A stretch of DNA of 64,000 bases from Lamellibrachia satsuma (GCA_033239005.1 BSQZ01000004.1:13732007-13796006); one strand, 5' to 3'. Shown: positions 45,133-57,616, counted from the first letter of the stretch. A program made the numbers and translations. Notes: generated by a model from the letters alone, not told the origin.

Positions 45133-48100
45133 AGTACTGTAGAAGTGAGAGGTCGCGGCTAGTGTCAGTTGGTCATTGGAGTCACCTACGGGAGCTTGGC
45201 AATAGTCGACTAACGTGTTTATCATGACGGCTGTTGCTAACAGGATAACCTGTTTTGGTATACATCATTCTGATTTCTCTATGTGTAAGATTGGTTTCTA
45301 GCAAACAAGACCGTTATTACCATCATACGTGTGCAGTCATCATACGTGTGAGTACGACGGCAGGGCACGTGCATGATGGACAGGGTATGGCTGTTTTATG
45401 GTGCCTATTGACATGGTGGACCTGGTAAATGAATGGTATAAACTAGAAGCTGGTAAGACATGTTTAGTGTCATGTTGACAACCTAATGATGTCAGTTACC
45501 TTGCAGATGAGGCTAAGAAATCAATCACAATGTAACCAAAGGTTTTGCTGGCGAGACTGGCCATTCAGCTGATTTCTTGCAGATATTATTATACATGGAG
45601 ATATTCTAGATATGTATTCACCCGTTGTTGGCAGTTGTAAACTTGGTTATCTGCATTTGTAATACGGTGCTTTCTATCTGTACATCTTTGTTTCTCCCTG
45701 AGTGCTTTGTTTGTTTGTTTAATTTTAAGACCGTATATTCCATCTGTCTATACCGTGATGATGAACAAAAGTGATGACGTGTATTAGTACATTTTCGTTG
45801 TGATATTTTGTTAAGTACACCCATATAGTCATTCCTTATCTATATTCCGACAGTCCAACTGTTATCTCCTGCCTAATACCAGAGTTTTGAAAGGCACCTT
45901 ACTGATATCAAACCTCGAGGCAAAGTAATCGTTTCCAAGTTATTGCACTATTTTAATCTGTAACTATGTTATTTGTTTGTATATACGGTTGGTTGACCAT
46001 ATAGCTCGGTGCAACTGCGTGTGTTGATTGTCATGTGCGTGCTAATCAAAGCAATTATAACCCAGTGGTATTTAAACAATATTCATTGTAGGGGCCTACT
46101 GTTATACGACCCGTTACGCGTACAAATGTATGTTTTATTCAGACGTAGTGTATATTCCCGTTCTAAGTTTGTGTCTCGCAGACTTCTTTGGTCACAACAA
46201 CGCACATGAACAAGTGCATGCTTAGATGAGACATGAATGAATGTTTTGTATATGTGGCATGGTACAATGAATGTGTCGTCTACAAACATGCAACACTTCA
46301 TCTCGGAGATCAACACAGTGGCAAGTGCTTAAGTCTGCATAGTGTTTGGACAATGCAATACAATATCCAGCCTCAATGCATTCCTATAGAATAGGGTTAG
46401 GGGCGTGGGTTTCGACCTCTTTATCCAAGGTCAGCAATCACGCCATCCCCACTACTCATGAAGGAGTGTTCGACTGTTTTAAGTTATTTCTTTGGCTGAG
46501 AAATGTAGGTTTGTTGTGTAGCCGTGCTTACACTGTTAATTTAATTTAATGACCACTGGTGCTTGCTGTAGCGTAAAACATGTTTTGTGTATCATTTTTG
46601 AGTGTATTACTAGTATTATAAAAACTAGATGTTGGTTTAACGGTCGCGTTATGCCAACTTTCTGACCAAGTTGCACTTTGTGTGTGCATGTTATGTTCTG
46701 TGCTAGTCGATGGCCTGATCTGATGTTCCTTGTCACTTAATTGACCAGATGATTCCGAATGGATGCGTTGTGTTTTAAAAAGTTGTTCATTTAGATACCG
46801 TGAAACGTGTTGGCATGGCGTCAGAGCGATTAAATGTCAGGCTGTCAACGTATCACTGTGTTCGGATTCCTCGGAACTATGTAGATATATCTATAAGGAC
46901 GGCCACGTCGACGAACCACTGTGGTCTTGGTATTAGCCAGTGTATATTGCTTGATAGTAGCCATATATATCCACCTGATGCATAGGTTCCATAGCGACAA
47001 CGAAGCCACTTTGAACATCATCGGGAACCAACAGAGGAGTATTAACTATTATTAAAACAAGTAGGTATATTATTAAAACAAGTAGGTGTATTATTAAAAC
47101 AAGTAGGTGTCAATTCAGCATCCCACAGTTCAAGGCTCCGTATTAGGACAGTTCTTTTTTGGCCCCAAAGAAACGGGCTGCAATCTTACCTACGTGAATT
47201 TCTTCGTGATCGCCGCAACAAAACTACCCAGCGCCTGCTGCAATGCGATATTCTATTTTAAAATGGCGTCCATTTTCTCCCGCCATGTAACCGTTGCAGA
47301 TGTTACGTTGTACGTGACGTCATATAATTGCGTTAGGAACGAGTTGGCAAGTTGCCAGGCCATACGTGGTTGCGCTTTCTGGCTGGATTTTGTGAACAAG
47401 GCCTCGTTTCGTTGCCGGCGACTGCAATGCATGATAACAGTCTTTTGACGTTTCTGATCGTCGCAGAACCAGCCAAAAGTAAGTGGGCTTGTATAACGTA
47501 GGTGATTAAACAAACTGTTATGGTAATAGTTTGGTTGCGGGTTCTCGGTACATGGTACACCTAGCCCCACATGCCGTATAGTCACCAGCATCAATTTCAA
47601 CCTAACCCTAAATTCAACCAGAGCTAGCAAATATTCGTAAGCTTTTCACTCAAAGCAACTTTTCTAATAATGTGTTTGCATTTAATTGACGAAGAAACTA
47701 TTAGTGAATTAGTATATCGGGATTATCGATCTCTTGCAGAAAATGTTTCTTCAGATTTTTGTGAAAACAGTATATTCTATTAAGACTAAGTAGGTTGAAT
47801 TTGACGCCAACCAGTATACGTCGTGGTGCTTGCCAATTGTTTAATACGAGTTTCTTTTCCGATATACTACGTTACCCTCGTCAATTTGAGAGCTATTTTT
47901 ACGCACCAATAGTGTGTTTAAAGACAGTGAGTCCACAACAGGTTAAATATTTACCCCCTCGTGTGGGATATTTTACTTCCCCTGGCCTGACACCGGGTAG
48001 AAGGGACCAACAACTTTCAGTTTCTCTTCCGAAAGACACAGAACAAGTGGGGTGAACGAAATTGCTCAACTTTGGAAACTCTGGAGGTGGCCTCCACCCC

Positions 48101-48872
48101 CAGTCCCCTCGAGTGACAGTCCGGCTATACACACAATATCACTTATCCATTTATATAAAGGTGAAAGCCGATTCCATACAAGCACAATATAAGAGATTTA
48201 ATAGTAATATAATAATAATTGCCGTCTCGCGTCACACGCTTTTATTAATGAAAGACTGAGAAACAATTGAGGAATATCCTCGCTCGTCGGTAGTGTCGAC
48301 GGCGTGATGTATCCGACACAATTAGAAACCTGCAGCAAGTCTCCTGCGTGACGTCCTCGTTCTCGCGTAGTTTGAACGCGACTTCTAAACGAAGATGACG
48401 GCAACATCGGAATGGAATGTTCGGAGGTTACGTTGGCGAAATGACAGACTGAACCTCACACATTACACTATGGTTTATGGTTATTGTGTGATACATAGTA
48501 TGATCATTAGCCGATTTAGCGACAGTAAAAATATATGCTATGAGTACATGGGCTCGATGCAACAAGTCTGAACTGAACTGTTTTGTTGTGTTACGCCTGC
48601 ATATACAGGTAATGGCATTCAAACCGTCCATCCTCTGTCGTTGTCGTGGAGTTTTGGACTCGCCCCTCTTCATAGCAGTAGTATGGTTTGTAGCAATTCC
48701 GTCGACGTGTGGATAGAGAATGGCTGTCAACGTCGGAGACCTCGCAAAAGCTTCCAAGCTGACACCGTCTGTGTTGAAACAACGTTTAGGCGCTACAGTC
48801 TTTCGGCGATTGCGCCACCGCGCTCATACTGTGGCACCGTAAACCAATGTCTGCTGCCACCGACCGCCACAT
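45133..48872. other. Downstream of PDHB, no gene recognised
   Basis: PDHB 3' UTR and intergenic DNA. An AATAAA at 45128-45133 overlaps the stop codon, too close to be the usual poly(A) signal. 47040-47105 holds three TATTAAAACAAGTAGGT units. 47110-47450 and 47800-48900 have long frames and more CpG but no recognisable protein; 47125-47160 reads TVQGSVLGQFFF, weakly like the PQGSVLGP motif of RTs. Confidence 0.4.
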
Positions 48873-49202
48873 CTAGGAGCTTTTGGCCTTATCTCTGAGC
48901 CGCTTCGGAGAATATTCTGGGCGTGCCATGAAGAAGAAATGCGAGAACAAAGTAATTAAAGTGATGGTGCCCAGTAGCTCTAGCGATCGGCGGATGACTA
49001 GGTCGGAGTAGCCCGCCTTCTCCCACACTCTCTTGCCGTCGTTCTTCGTCCACTCAATCTGCTTCAACTGCACCCGGCGGTACCCCTCGCAGCTCGGGTA
49101 GATTCCTTTGTTCGCCGGTTTCTCCATCGTTGGGAGAGCCTGACGGGTAACGCTCGTGAACAGGCCGCGCCGCACAACTCGAAGCACACTAGTCCACTTC
49201 AT
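48873..49202 (-). CDS. Candidate COX7A/COX7A2L-like single-pass mitochondrial protein
   Basis: The minus frame from the Met at 49202 gives 109 residues. It has an Arg/Ser-rich, acid-poor N-terminus (MKWTSVLRVVRRGLFTSVTR) suited to mitochondrial import. Then comes QIEWTKNDGKRVWEKAGYSD and one membrane segment, LGTITLITLFSHFFFMA, before a basic tail. The pattern of a short basic stretch, (N/A)DG-x-x-V, K-x-G-x-x-D, then a single helix resembles COX7A and the supercomplex factor COX7A2L, and 109 is near that family's length. The similarity is weak and from memory; another small mitochondrial protein is possible. The frame opens further upstream (to 49433), but its extra residues are not presequence-like. 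There is no intron, so a retrocopy is possible. It sits in a CpG-richer block. Confidence 0.4.
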   Translation of the reverse strand: MKWTSVLRVVRRGLFTSVTRQALPTMEKPANKGIYPSCEGYRRVQLKQIEWTKNDGKRVWEKAGYSDLVIRRSLELLGTITLITLFSHFFFMARPEYSPKRLRDKAKSS

Positions 49203-49516
49203 CGCTCCCATGTATCCAAAGGCAGACGACCGTCTCACGATACCAGACGGAGAACGGTTTCCCTGTTCGCTTTCAACGGGTTGCTGTGACGTGTGGACCG
49301 CACTAACGTGGCTTGGCGTCACTGAATCTCCCGCCAAGCGCACAAACAGAATAAACGTCGGAAAGACGCCACAGAGGATGTCTACGTCGAAGCTGTTCTG
49401 TGATTCATGAGAGTTAAGTTTTTCGAGACACACTACATCGAGATGAATCGACCGGCCGCTACATAGGTCTATATTCGGCGTTCCACGTCAGCAGTACACG
49501 CACAGTCGTTTTGTGA

Positions 49517-50072
49517 CCGGGGTCCAAGGAAGTCGGAAGTTCAGTATCGTCTCCAGCGTCTTTACCTATTGGTCTCCAAACTAGCTGCCTCCATGGAGCC
49601 TCTGGTGACAATTTCGAGTCGGGCGTTCGCATCTGCACTTGTGAAAGTGGTAGTAGAGAGCGGCTATATCGTGTTGAAAAGCTGACAGGACCCGTAACTA
49701 CACAACCACGTGCCTGCTGCAAGCCGACTCAAACTGAAATCGCGGAAAAGCTTCGTGAACACAACGAAACCGCTGAACTCATCGCTCAGGGGCACCAGAC
49801 TGGAAATGTGGGACATACGACTGCACGAAACATCAACATTCGTGAAAATTGGATTGTTACCAGCTGAATCCCTACCAGCTGGGTCTGACCAACCGCACGT
49901 GGCTCTGCTGGCGATCACGCAACGGCCTGCGCACAGGAGTCGGCCGAACAAAGACGACCACGAGGAGGTGGGGCTACGATGACGAGATGCAGTCAGTAAA
50001 ATGTGATTGCGTAGAAGACCAGACAATGCCCACCTCGTCTGCTGCCGAATGCTGGACGGCCCGTGCACACTA
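49517..50072 (+). pseudogene. Unrecognised coding-like segment, two frames
   Basis: A plus-strand frame without an early ATG is open for 116 codons (49517-49864). It has protein-like composition: Cys-rich CTCESGSRERLYRVEKL, then ACCKPTQTEIAEKLREHNET and ARNINIRENWIV, then a stop. A second frame, overlapping by a few codons, continues to 50073 with YQLNPYQLGLTNRTWLCW and DDEMQSVKCDCVED. The pair looks like one protein split by a frameshift, or exons I cannot join. I do not recognise a family. Minus-strand frames over the same region look like shadows. Confidence 0.3.
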
Positions 50073-50229
50073 AAATATCTAGTATATTATGTCATACTCC
50101 ATTTTGTATTTTTATAAGTGCAAGAACGAGGGTTCTCCAATGTTGCTATTTGTTCCTCTTTTGAAAGCATGTGGCCGCATGTAACCGTGTTTGTCTCATT
50201 TTACTATTACACTGCCAAGGCATACCATG

Positions 50230-50450
50230 CATGATATTACAGTGCCTATGCACACCATGATGTTACAATTCCCCTGCCTAGGCACACCATGATGTTACAA
50301 TTCCCCTGCCTAGGCATACCATGCTGTTACAATTCCCCTGCCTAGGCACACCATACTGTTACAATTCCCCTGCCTGGGCACACCATGATGTTACAATTGC
50401 CCTGCCTAGGCACACCATAATGTTGTAATTAAACTGTCTGGGCACACCAT
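50230..50450. repeat. About 32-bp tandem repeat, about 7 copies
   Basis: Units of CACACCATGATGTTACAATT plus CCCCTGCCTAGG, increasingly diverged at the ends. Confidence 0.9.
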
Positions 50451-50683
50451 GATTTTAAAATAATTCAATACTGAAAACGAACACTTGTCTTACCACTTCT
50501 CTCATCCCTATCATCAGTATAGAATTATCACCTATATAGGTAACGGTTAGCTGTCTACGTCACTGTTAGTCATCTACGTCACGGCGATGATTTTGCTTAA
50601 TATGTCTAAATTGTCATACATGTTCTAATGAAAAGATAGGAGGATATGGGGAATCATACCACCGTACTTCAGGAAAGCGCCAG

Positions 50684-50706
50684 TAGTAGTATGAAGTGTA
50701 CACACA

Positions 50707-50741
<35 letters not shown>

Positions 50742-50769
50742 GCGGGTGTGTATACACTTCATACTACCA
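50684..50769. repeat. Inverted repeat with a (GCAC)n core
   Basis: The left arm AGTAGTATGAAGTGTACACA pairs with the right arm TGTGTATACACTTCATACTA around about 40 bp of GCAC repeats. It can fold into a long hairpin and may be a small palindromic element in which a microsatellite grew. Confidence 0.85.
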
Positions 50770-50851
50770 CTGAAACACGTTATCCTTGAGCGTTGCTTGT
50801 TCAACTTCATCCAGAGTGATGGCTTTTGGAACAGCGTTGACAACGGTAAAT

Positions 50852-52935
50852 TCACATATTCATGTACCATCTTAGCTTCTCTTCCATTATGTCACATCCT
50901 GAAGTGGGATGGCGTGACATATAGTCAGCTGGATTGGTTTCTCCAGGTTGGTAGACAATGTTGTACTCATATTGCTGGAGTTTCAGAGCCCATCGTTCTA
51001 TTCGTAGAGGTGGTCTGGAGTTTGGATTGCTAAGGATGCTCACGAGAGGTTTGTGATCGGTTACGATGGTGAAAGGGCGTCCATAGATATACAGATGAAA
51101 GTGTAGACATCCCATGTTACAGCTAATGCTTCTCTCTCGATCTGTGAGTATCGACTCTCTACATTGGTCAAAGCTCGGCTTGCATAGGCGATGACCTGTT
51201 GGTGACCATCTTTGTCATGCTATACAAGGACTGCGCCGGGTCCCACTGGACGTCGACGATCAGTGATGTGTCCTTGATCACATCGAAGTATGCACTGCTG
51301 GCATCTTGTGACAGTGCATGCTTTAGTTTGTTCAGTGCGTCATCATGGATCGATGTCCAATTCCATGCGCGGTCATTCTTGGTTAGATCTAGTAGCGTCT
51401 CAGTAATAGAGGCTAGACCTGGGATGTAGCGAATACAATAGTTCGCTAAGCCAAGAAAGCTTCGTACTTCTTTGGGATCTTTCGACGATTCAGCTCGCTT
51501 GATGTCCTGGACTTTCTTTGGATCAGATGATACACTATTGCCACTGAATATGTGACCAAAGAACTCAAGGGTGCTTTTGTTGAATACACTCTTATTCTTG
51601 TTCAGCGTAAGTTCATTTTCTTTGAGTCTCTCAAAGACAGCTGTAAGCGACTTATCGTGTACCTCTTGATTTCTTTCGAAGACCAGGATATCATCGCTGA
51701 CGTTGATAGAACCTTCTATTCCTTGGATGCAATTTTGGATTGCATTCTGAAATATTTCAGCAGCCAAGTTGATACCAAAGTTCAATCTATTGTATCGTCG
51801 GAGACCACAGTGTGTGCTGAATGTAGTTATGTATCGTGATGCGGGATCCAACTCAAATTGATGGTATCCGTTGTTGAGATCAAGTTTCGAAAACACAGTA
51901 GCGCCAATGAGGTCGCATAGAATGTCATCCATCGTAGGAGCGATGTGTCTTTCTCGTTGGATTGCCTTGTTTGGCAGACGCATGTCAACACATATTCTTA
52001 CCTCATTGGGTGATTTGGGTTTCGGTACAGCTACTATGGGTGATACTCATGATCATGATCAAGCTTTTCAAACCTGACTAGTTCTTCTTCCACTTTGCGC
52101 CTCGTGGAACGGAATCCTGCGGTGACTTTGTGCCGTATGCTTCACTTCAGTGTCGATAGGAAGCTTTATCTTGGTCCCACTGAGCTTTCCAAGACCTTCG
52201 AACTGTTCTGGATATTGAGAAGCGATGTGGTTGGTCAAATGGGCACTTGTCAAGTAAGTTAACATTGGATCCAGAATCAATGAGCAGCTCAACACACTGT
52301 CCATTGACGGTATCGGCACTGCGTGGATGTCGCACGTCACCGAGTACTTTGTCAATGACGTACACGTACTCATCGTCACTGCTAGATGAGACAGCAAGTG
52401 TGTTTACTTTGGGCATGTATTTGTCTGTAAACTGGTTGTTTTGCTTTTGTGGAGCCCTGTAATATTGTCTTGTTGAAGCTTTGCTGTATAGCTTCAATGA
52501 AGCCTTACTCTGACCTGTCTGTGATCTGCAGCATCGTGCAAAATGATTGTGCCTTCCACACACATGGCGCTGTTGACCATAAGCAGGACACTCCACCACC
52601 ACAATTGCTGCAGATGGTGTCATGTGTGGTTGTAGTCTTGGGCCTGACAGAGAATGGTTTGGTGTGTTTCCTAACATTCACCTTGTTGACAGACTCCCTG
52701 GTAGCCGCCTCGACAACAGTCGCTTCCTGTTCAGCAGTTTCCATGGCACGGCCATAATCAAGCACTTCCTTGAGAGTTATTCTGTCTAGAAAAGAGCGAC
52801 GTCTCACTTTGCTGGATCTGCACTTTTGAGTTATTTGAACTTTATTTCATTGTCCACGTTGGTGAATTCACACTCTCTTGCAGTCGGGTGACAAATGCAT
52901 CTAATGTTTCACCTGGTAGCTGTTCAGCTTTGCTC
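50852..52935 (-). mobile_element. Ty3-type LTR retrotransposon, decayed gag-pol
   Basis: On the minus strand, in order: a gag part with a zinc-knuckle-like Cys stretch (CPAYGQQRHVCGRHNHFARC, 52600-52530); an aspartic protease segment with LLIDSGSNVNLLD near 52300; an RT (51983-51168) with KLDLNNGYHQFELD and SDDILVF at the catalytic site, a form I recall from this lineage; and an RNase H part (51115-50852) with TDHKPLVSI, ending at the PADYMSRHP connection. Integrase and both LTRs were not found, and gag, protease and RT are separated by frameshifts and stops, so this is an inactive fragment. Confidence 0.9.
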
Positions 52936-52989
52936 ATACACACGATACTGAGTTAGCCTGGTTGGTTTGAAATGGGTTGAGAGTTTCTC

Positions 52990-53640
52990 TTTCTTCTTCT
53001 TCTTCTTCCCCTTGCTCCCTTGTGGGGTGGGGTCCAAGTCACTTGACAGCTTCTTCCCCTTGCTCCCTTGTGGGGTGGGGTCCAAGTCACTTGGTAGCTT
53101 CTTCCCCTTGCTACTTGTGGGGTGGGGTCCAAGTCACTTGACAGCTTCTTCCCCTTGCTCCCTTGTGGGGTGGGGTCCAAGTCACTTGGTAGCTTCTTCC
53201 CCTTGCTCCCTTGTGGGGTGGGGTCCAAGTCACTTGGTAGCTTCTTCCCCTTGCTCCCTTGTGGGGTGGGGTCCAAGTCACTTGATAGCTTCTTCCCCTT
53301 GCTCCCTTGTGGGGTGGGGTCCAAGTCACTTGATAGCTTCTTCCCCTTGCTCCCTTGTGGGGTGGGGTCCAAGTCACTTGATAGCTTCTTCCCCTTGCTC
53401 CCTTGTGGGGTGGGGTCCAAGTCACTTGATAGCTTCTTCCCCTTGCTCCCTTGTGGGGTGGGGTCCAAGTCACTTGGTAGCTTCTTCCCCTTGCTCCCTT
53501 GTGGGGTGGGGTCCAAGTCACTTGGTAGCTTCTTCCCCTTGCTGCCTTGTGGGATGGGGTCCAAGTCACTTGGTAGCTTCTTCCCCTTGCTCCCTTGTGA
53601 GGTGGGATCAAAGTCACTTGATAGCTTCTTACACTTTCAT
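52990..53640. repeat. 48-bp minisatellite, about 13 copies
   Basis: The unit contains CTTCTTCCCCTTGCTCCCTT and GTGGGGTGGGGTCCAAGTCA. The period is 16 codons, so long frames exist on both strands (minus strand: Asp-Leu-Asp-Pro-Thr-Pro-Gln-Gly-Ser-Lys-Gly-Lys-Lys-Leu-Pro-Ser). One copy near 53110 is 1 bp short and shifts the frames. The array lies just upstream of the retrotransposon gag remnant, so it may have grown from its 5' region. Confidence 0.95.
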
Positions 53641-55282
53641 TGTTAATGTTCTCCACCTCCCTTCTTCCACATTAACCTGTATTCTGCGGTGGTCTTCAAC
53701 TCTTAGCCGTTCGTACCTGCCCTTTCAAGATCTAGTTTGACACAGTCTTTCCATCGCAGCTTTGGTTTTCCTCTTCTTCTTCTGCCGCCCTCTTCTGCTT
53801 TCCATGCTCTTTTTGACAGTCTGCATTAACCCATTCTTTGCACATGTCCTGCCCATGACAGTTTCTCTTTGACTGTGTTAATGTTGTCTGTATCAGCTCT
53901 TAGTGTTTCATATACGTCAAACACACCCTCACCAGCAGAAGCGCTTTTTTCTAGAATCATTTGTTATATTCAGAGTAGTCAGGAAGTTTTCGAAACGATG
54001 CAACCATTTTTTCCAACTTGGACCTAATGACACTTGATCAGTGATGTCAAAGGACGGGAATGATGTCTCTGCAGGTAGCTAATTGTCGGCGCCAGGACAT
54101 ATTCCAGACTATTGTCCAGAGAGTTCATCGCCGAATTGAATTCCTCTTTCTCAGACCAGTCTCCGTCGATCGCCGAAAGCAAGAGTAGGCAAGAGAAGCA
54201 ATATGGGCCCAGTTGTCCATCCTCCAATGACCAGCCCTGTAACACCAGTACAGCTGCATGTAGGATTAGAACTGTTAAAACGACCCAGTCAGTGGGAGGC
54301 AGGGTGTTGGTCTGGGGCTGGGGGTGGGGGTATTACTTGCTACAAGACACAGTTGTCCAGCCCCAGTCAGTGGGAGGCAGGGTGTTTCCACTCCATTGCT
54401 GCACGGTGTGGTAGGTGCAGAAGGAATGCTGCCGGGAAACCACAATAGACAGAGGCGGAACCTCCAACATGAATTCCAAAGACAGTTGACACATCCCAAT
54501 GGCTATCCCGTAAAGTTGTCAAAACATTTGCAAAAATTCACAGACACGTGTTGCAATGGTATAAAGCGCTTTGAGCAATCCCAATGACAGGATACCGGGC
54601 TACATGAGAACTTACCTGTTTATAATCAATATTCATACAGGTATAATAAGGATTTACCTTATATTTCGGGGCATCCAGCGTGGTCTTCCGATCACATCTA
54701 TACAATATTATCAGGAACTGTTCACCAGCTACTGCAATGTCTTCCTTTGTGCTGCCAATGTGATTGAAAACCTCCAGGTAGCCAACGTTCTCTAAGCCAT
54801 CATCTTATGCAACACGGACGACGATCAGGTGGGTTTCAACAGTTCCGATCTTTTCCTGGATATCGAGAACATTGACACATGAAGTCAGACCACGCCCCAT
54901 GTACCAGTTTTGTAGTGGTAAAAAACCAGAGGGTATACACCATGGGTTCAAGTGTTAAGGTTAACCCTAACCCTCACTGAGTGATCTAGCCACCTAGACC
55001 CACACTCTGTTGCCCAAGTTAGTCAAGACACAGTCAGTGAGTAAGTTAATATGCCTTTACTTTAGAGTAACTGGTTAGGACAATCTGACGGTGAAAACCA
55101 GTGGCACATGATTGTTCTGCAATTTTGGTATACTCCCCATTATGCCCTTCCTTGAATTGGATCAACGCCCTGATACAGCGCCTCAGTAGCTTGTATGCTT
55201 GGCTAAGAGTAGTGGACTAAGATTGGAGAGCAAGAGACAGGTCGGACACTTCACTGAATGCATCTAGCATCAGAGCTAATTT
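53641..55282. other. No gene recognised
   Basis: Mixed sequence. CAGTCAGTGGGAGGCAGGGT occurs twice (near 54288 and 54362). Short frames at 54024-54245 (minus) and 54571-54795 (plus) show no family features. Confidence 0.4.
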
Positions 55283-56605
55283 TTAAAGAAAAGTTGACGA
55301 TGTTAAGATCTTGTGTAATCCGCTGGAGGTGGGCTTATTAAGGGTATCAGAAAAGTGTTGTGCTAATGCTGGACAATGTTGCCAAATTGCCTGAAGTGCC
55401 CTGCGACTAGACGCACACCAACGAGTCCCCCAAACACTCCCAATGCGGATCACATCACACAAATCTTCTGAAAAGGATTCCAACTCTCGCTGCATTCTTG
55501 GACTGGTGGAACAGAGAGCGTAAAGCTTGTCCATGAAAATTTGCATGTGATTGATTTCGCTTTGATCCTTCACAGAATCGCCTATTGCCAGTTCAATTCT
55601 GTGACACATACACTGCCACAGTTGAACTCTAGGGAACTGTTGTTTGAGTCGAGTGAGTACCCCACTCCGACTACCCAGCATTGTCGATGCACCATCGCTG
55701 CATGCCCCAATGAGATTTGCTTTGATATATTTCTCATTAAAGCCATGCTTGGCGAGTAAAGCAAGAAGGACTGAAGTTATTGTTTGTGAAATCTAAAGAT
55801 GATACACGTACGTACACTACCATGGCAGACTTTCTTGAAACTGTACTGGACTCATCGAGAAGAACAGATATTTTCATTTGATGATCAGTAATAAAACGGC
55901 ACAAGTTGCCACGCATTACATGCGAAATAGTCTTTACAATAGCAGTGGCTGAGTATCTTGAGTGGAGAGTCACACCTAGGTCAATGCCATTGAGTCGTTG
56001 TAGCTGACAGATCTCAGGATGGTACACATATCTGAAGATGTTCTCAGTAGTGCAAACATCTTTCGCACTAACTTGGCTAGAGCAGGTATTCCAGGTCTCC
56101 TTCGCCCTCAGTTCTAACGTTCTTATGGCCGCTTGATGAGCTTTTGAGTCGTTGTGTTTCTTCATTCTATTACGTAGACTTGCCTTCTTTGTTTTGGTGT
56201 TGTTCCCAGACGATTTCACCTCATCGCCCATTTCTCTCCAGCCGTTCTCCAGCTGTACACGTTTTTCACCATCAAGCAGTGATTCATGCAACAATTAACA
56301 CAGTCACCATGTCATTATTTCGCATACGTGAACACGTTGTCAGGTAATGCAATGTCATCTCAATTATATATAGCATTTAGTAGGATGTAAAAATTCCTCA
56401 CCTTCTGTACTGAGAGAATCTAGTCCACTACACGTTGAGCATACAAGGCTCCGTCATCCCGTATCCTCAACCATGAACATTTTCGGAGGTGAGCTGCAGC
56501 ATCTTGTGAGGTCCAGCCATCTGGTAGCACTGGGGCAGTCTCTGGTGGGGTGTCCGACGAGGCAAAAGTATGCTGAGTCGTCGACGGAATCTCTGGTGGA
56601 AACAC
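55283..56605 (-). pseudogene. hAT-superfamily transposase-like gene (KIAA1586/ZNF862 type), broken
   Basis: Minus-strand pieces in order: 56605-56420 (TSQDAAAHLRKCSWLRIRDD, then a stop), 56294-55737 (KASLRNRMKKHNDSKAHQAA, then ICQLQRLNGIDLGVTLHSRY and ISVLLDESSTVSRKSAMVVY) and, in a shifted frame, 55745-55283 (ANLIGACSDGASTMLGSRSG, LKQQFPRVQLWQCMCHRIEL, VWGTRWCASSRRALQAIWQH). LDESSTVS and CSDGASTMLGSRSGV are hallmarks of the RNase-H-like core of these hAT-derived proteins. A frameshift near 55745 with an apparent internal deletion, the N-terminal stop and loss of the C-terminal dimerisation region show it is not functional. Host-domesticated relatives exist, but this copy looks like a transposon remnant. 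Confidence 0.85.
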
Positions 56606-57616
56606 TGGCAGAACCTCATCATAAGACGTAGAATGTTCAGTCTACGAGTATGATCAGTACAAGTTGTCAGGATAAGCATGACCTTGGCTTTAATTTTAAA
56701 GCGGTGGTGGAGAAATGGGAATTCTAGCTAAGTAATATTACTTGCCTACATGTGTGATGTAGGCATATCTCATCTGAATGCAACTGATCAATAAAGAATA
56801 TGGTAATAGGAACCAACCTCGAATGCATGAGATTAATTGTTGGTTTGATACATCCCAAACAACATTCAGTGACAGTGTGCCGCTACTTATCGGTAGGCCC
56901 CTGCTCTTGCATACAGCACGCATATAATGTTCTCTCAATTTAGTTCAAAATGGACGATATATCTTCTTTACTATCACTGAGTTTCCATAACAAAGTTGAA
57001 AGTGCTTTTTTTTCTACCTTTTAAATAGACACACATTGCCGTTGGTACAGTTTACGCCCGTTTCTCTTGCCATCTGAAATGGACGAGATTGCGCATATAT
57101 TACAGTTGAGAATGGTTATCTCTCATCATCTATAATTAGTAATATTTTTACAGCGAACTGTACTCAAATACTAGCCTACACTTCAGAGTAATTATGATAC
57201 ATACTCACCGATCATACATTCCAGCAATCGTAATTTGTCTTTTTTTACATGATGCGTTCGAAGTACGTGCGGTTCTGCTGGCTGCATAGTACGTGCGTTT
57301 CTGTTGACGCGAATCTAAACTGCGTATATCGTTATATGCGAATAAACGTAAGTATATGTATGTACTACATCGGTTATTAAGGTAGCGTGCAGCTAAAAAT
57401 GAAGGGTTGGCTGCTTCCTAGGCACTGACTACATCATGTCATAGTCAGTATATTTGAACACGATTTATTCAATTTACCACATACAGTCGACAATAAATTC
57501 TGGTGAGAAAAAGTGTGTCTTCAATAAAACAGAGAGCATACGGCGTATGCCCTGAAACAAGCCAAAATTAGCAGAGATGATACGCGTATAACCGCGTATA
57601 GCTACAACTACATCAC
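56606..57616. other. No gene recognised
   Basis: AT-rich sequence between the hAT-like remnant and the PIN-like remnant. No exon, RNA or clear repeat found. Confidence 0.4.

Noticed and set aside
47107..47448. 113-codon plus frame with an RT-like VQGSVLG word
   Set aside because: Only one short word matches; the sequence after it lacks the next RT motifs, so chance cannot be excluded.
48428..48898. Overlapping frames of 85-109 codons on both strands
   Set aside because: No recognisable motif, both strands equally open in a CpG-rich segment, no splice support.
49664..50068. 134-codon minus frame
   Set aside because: Ser/Arg/Cys-rich composition typical of an antisense shadow; the plus strand looks more protein-like.
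52953..53740. Long plus- and minus-strand frames of 170-257 codons
   Set aside because: Products of the 48-bp array, open on both strands. Only a link of the minus frame to gag is kept, as a weak hypothesis.
53765..53990. Possible further LTR-element coding beyond the 48-bp array
   Set aside because: I could not find capsid motifs or an LTR boundary there.
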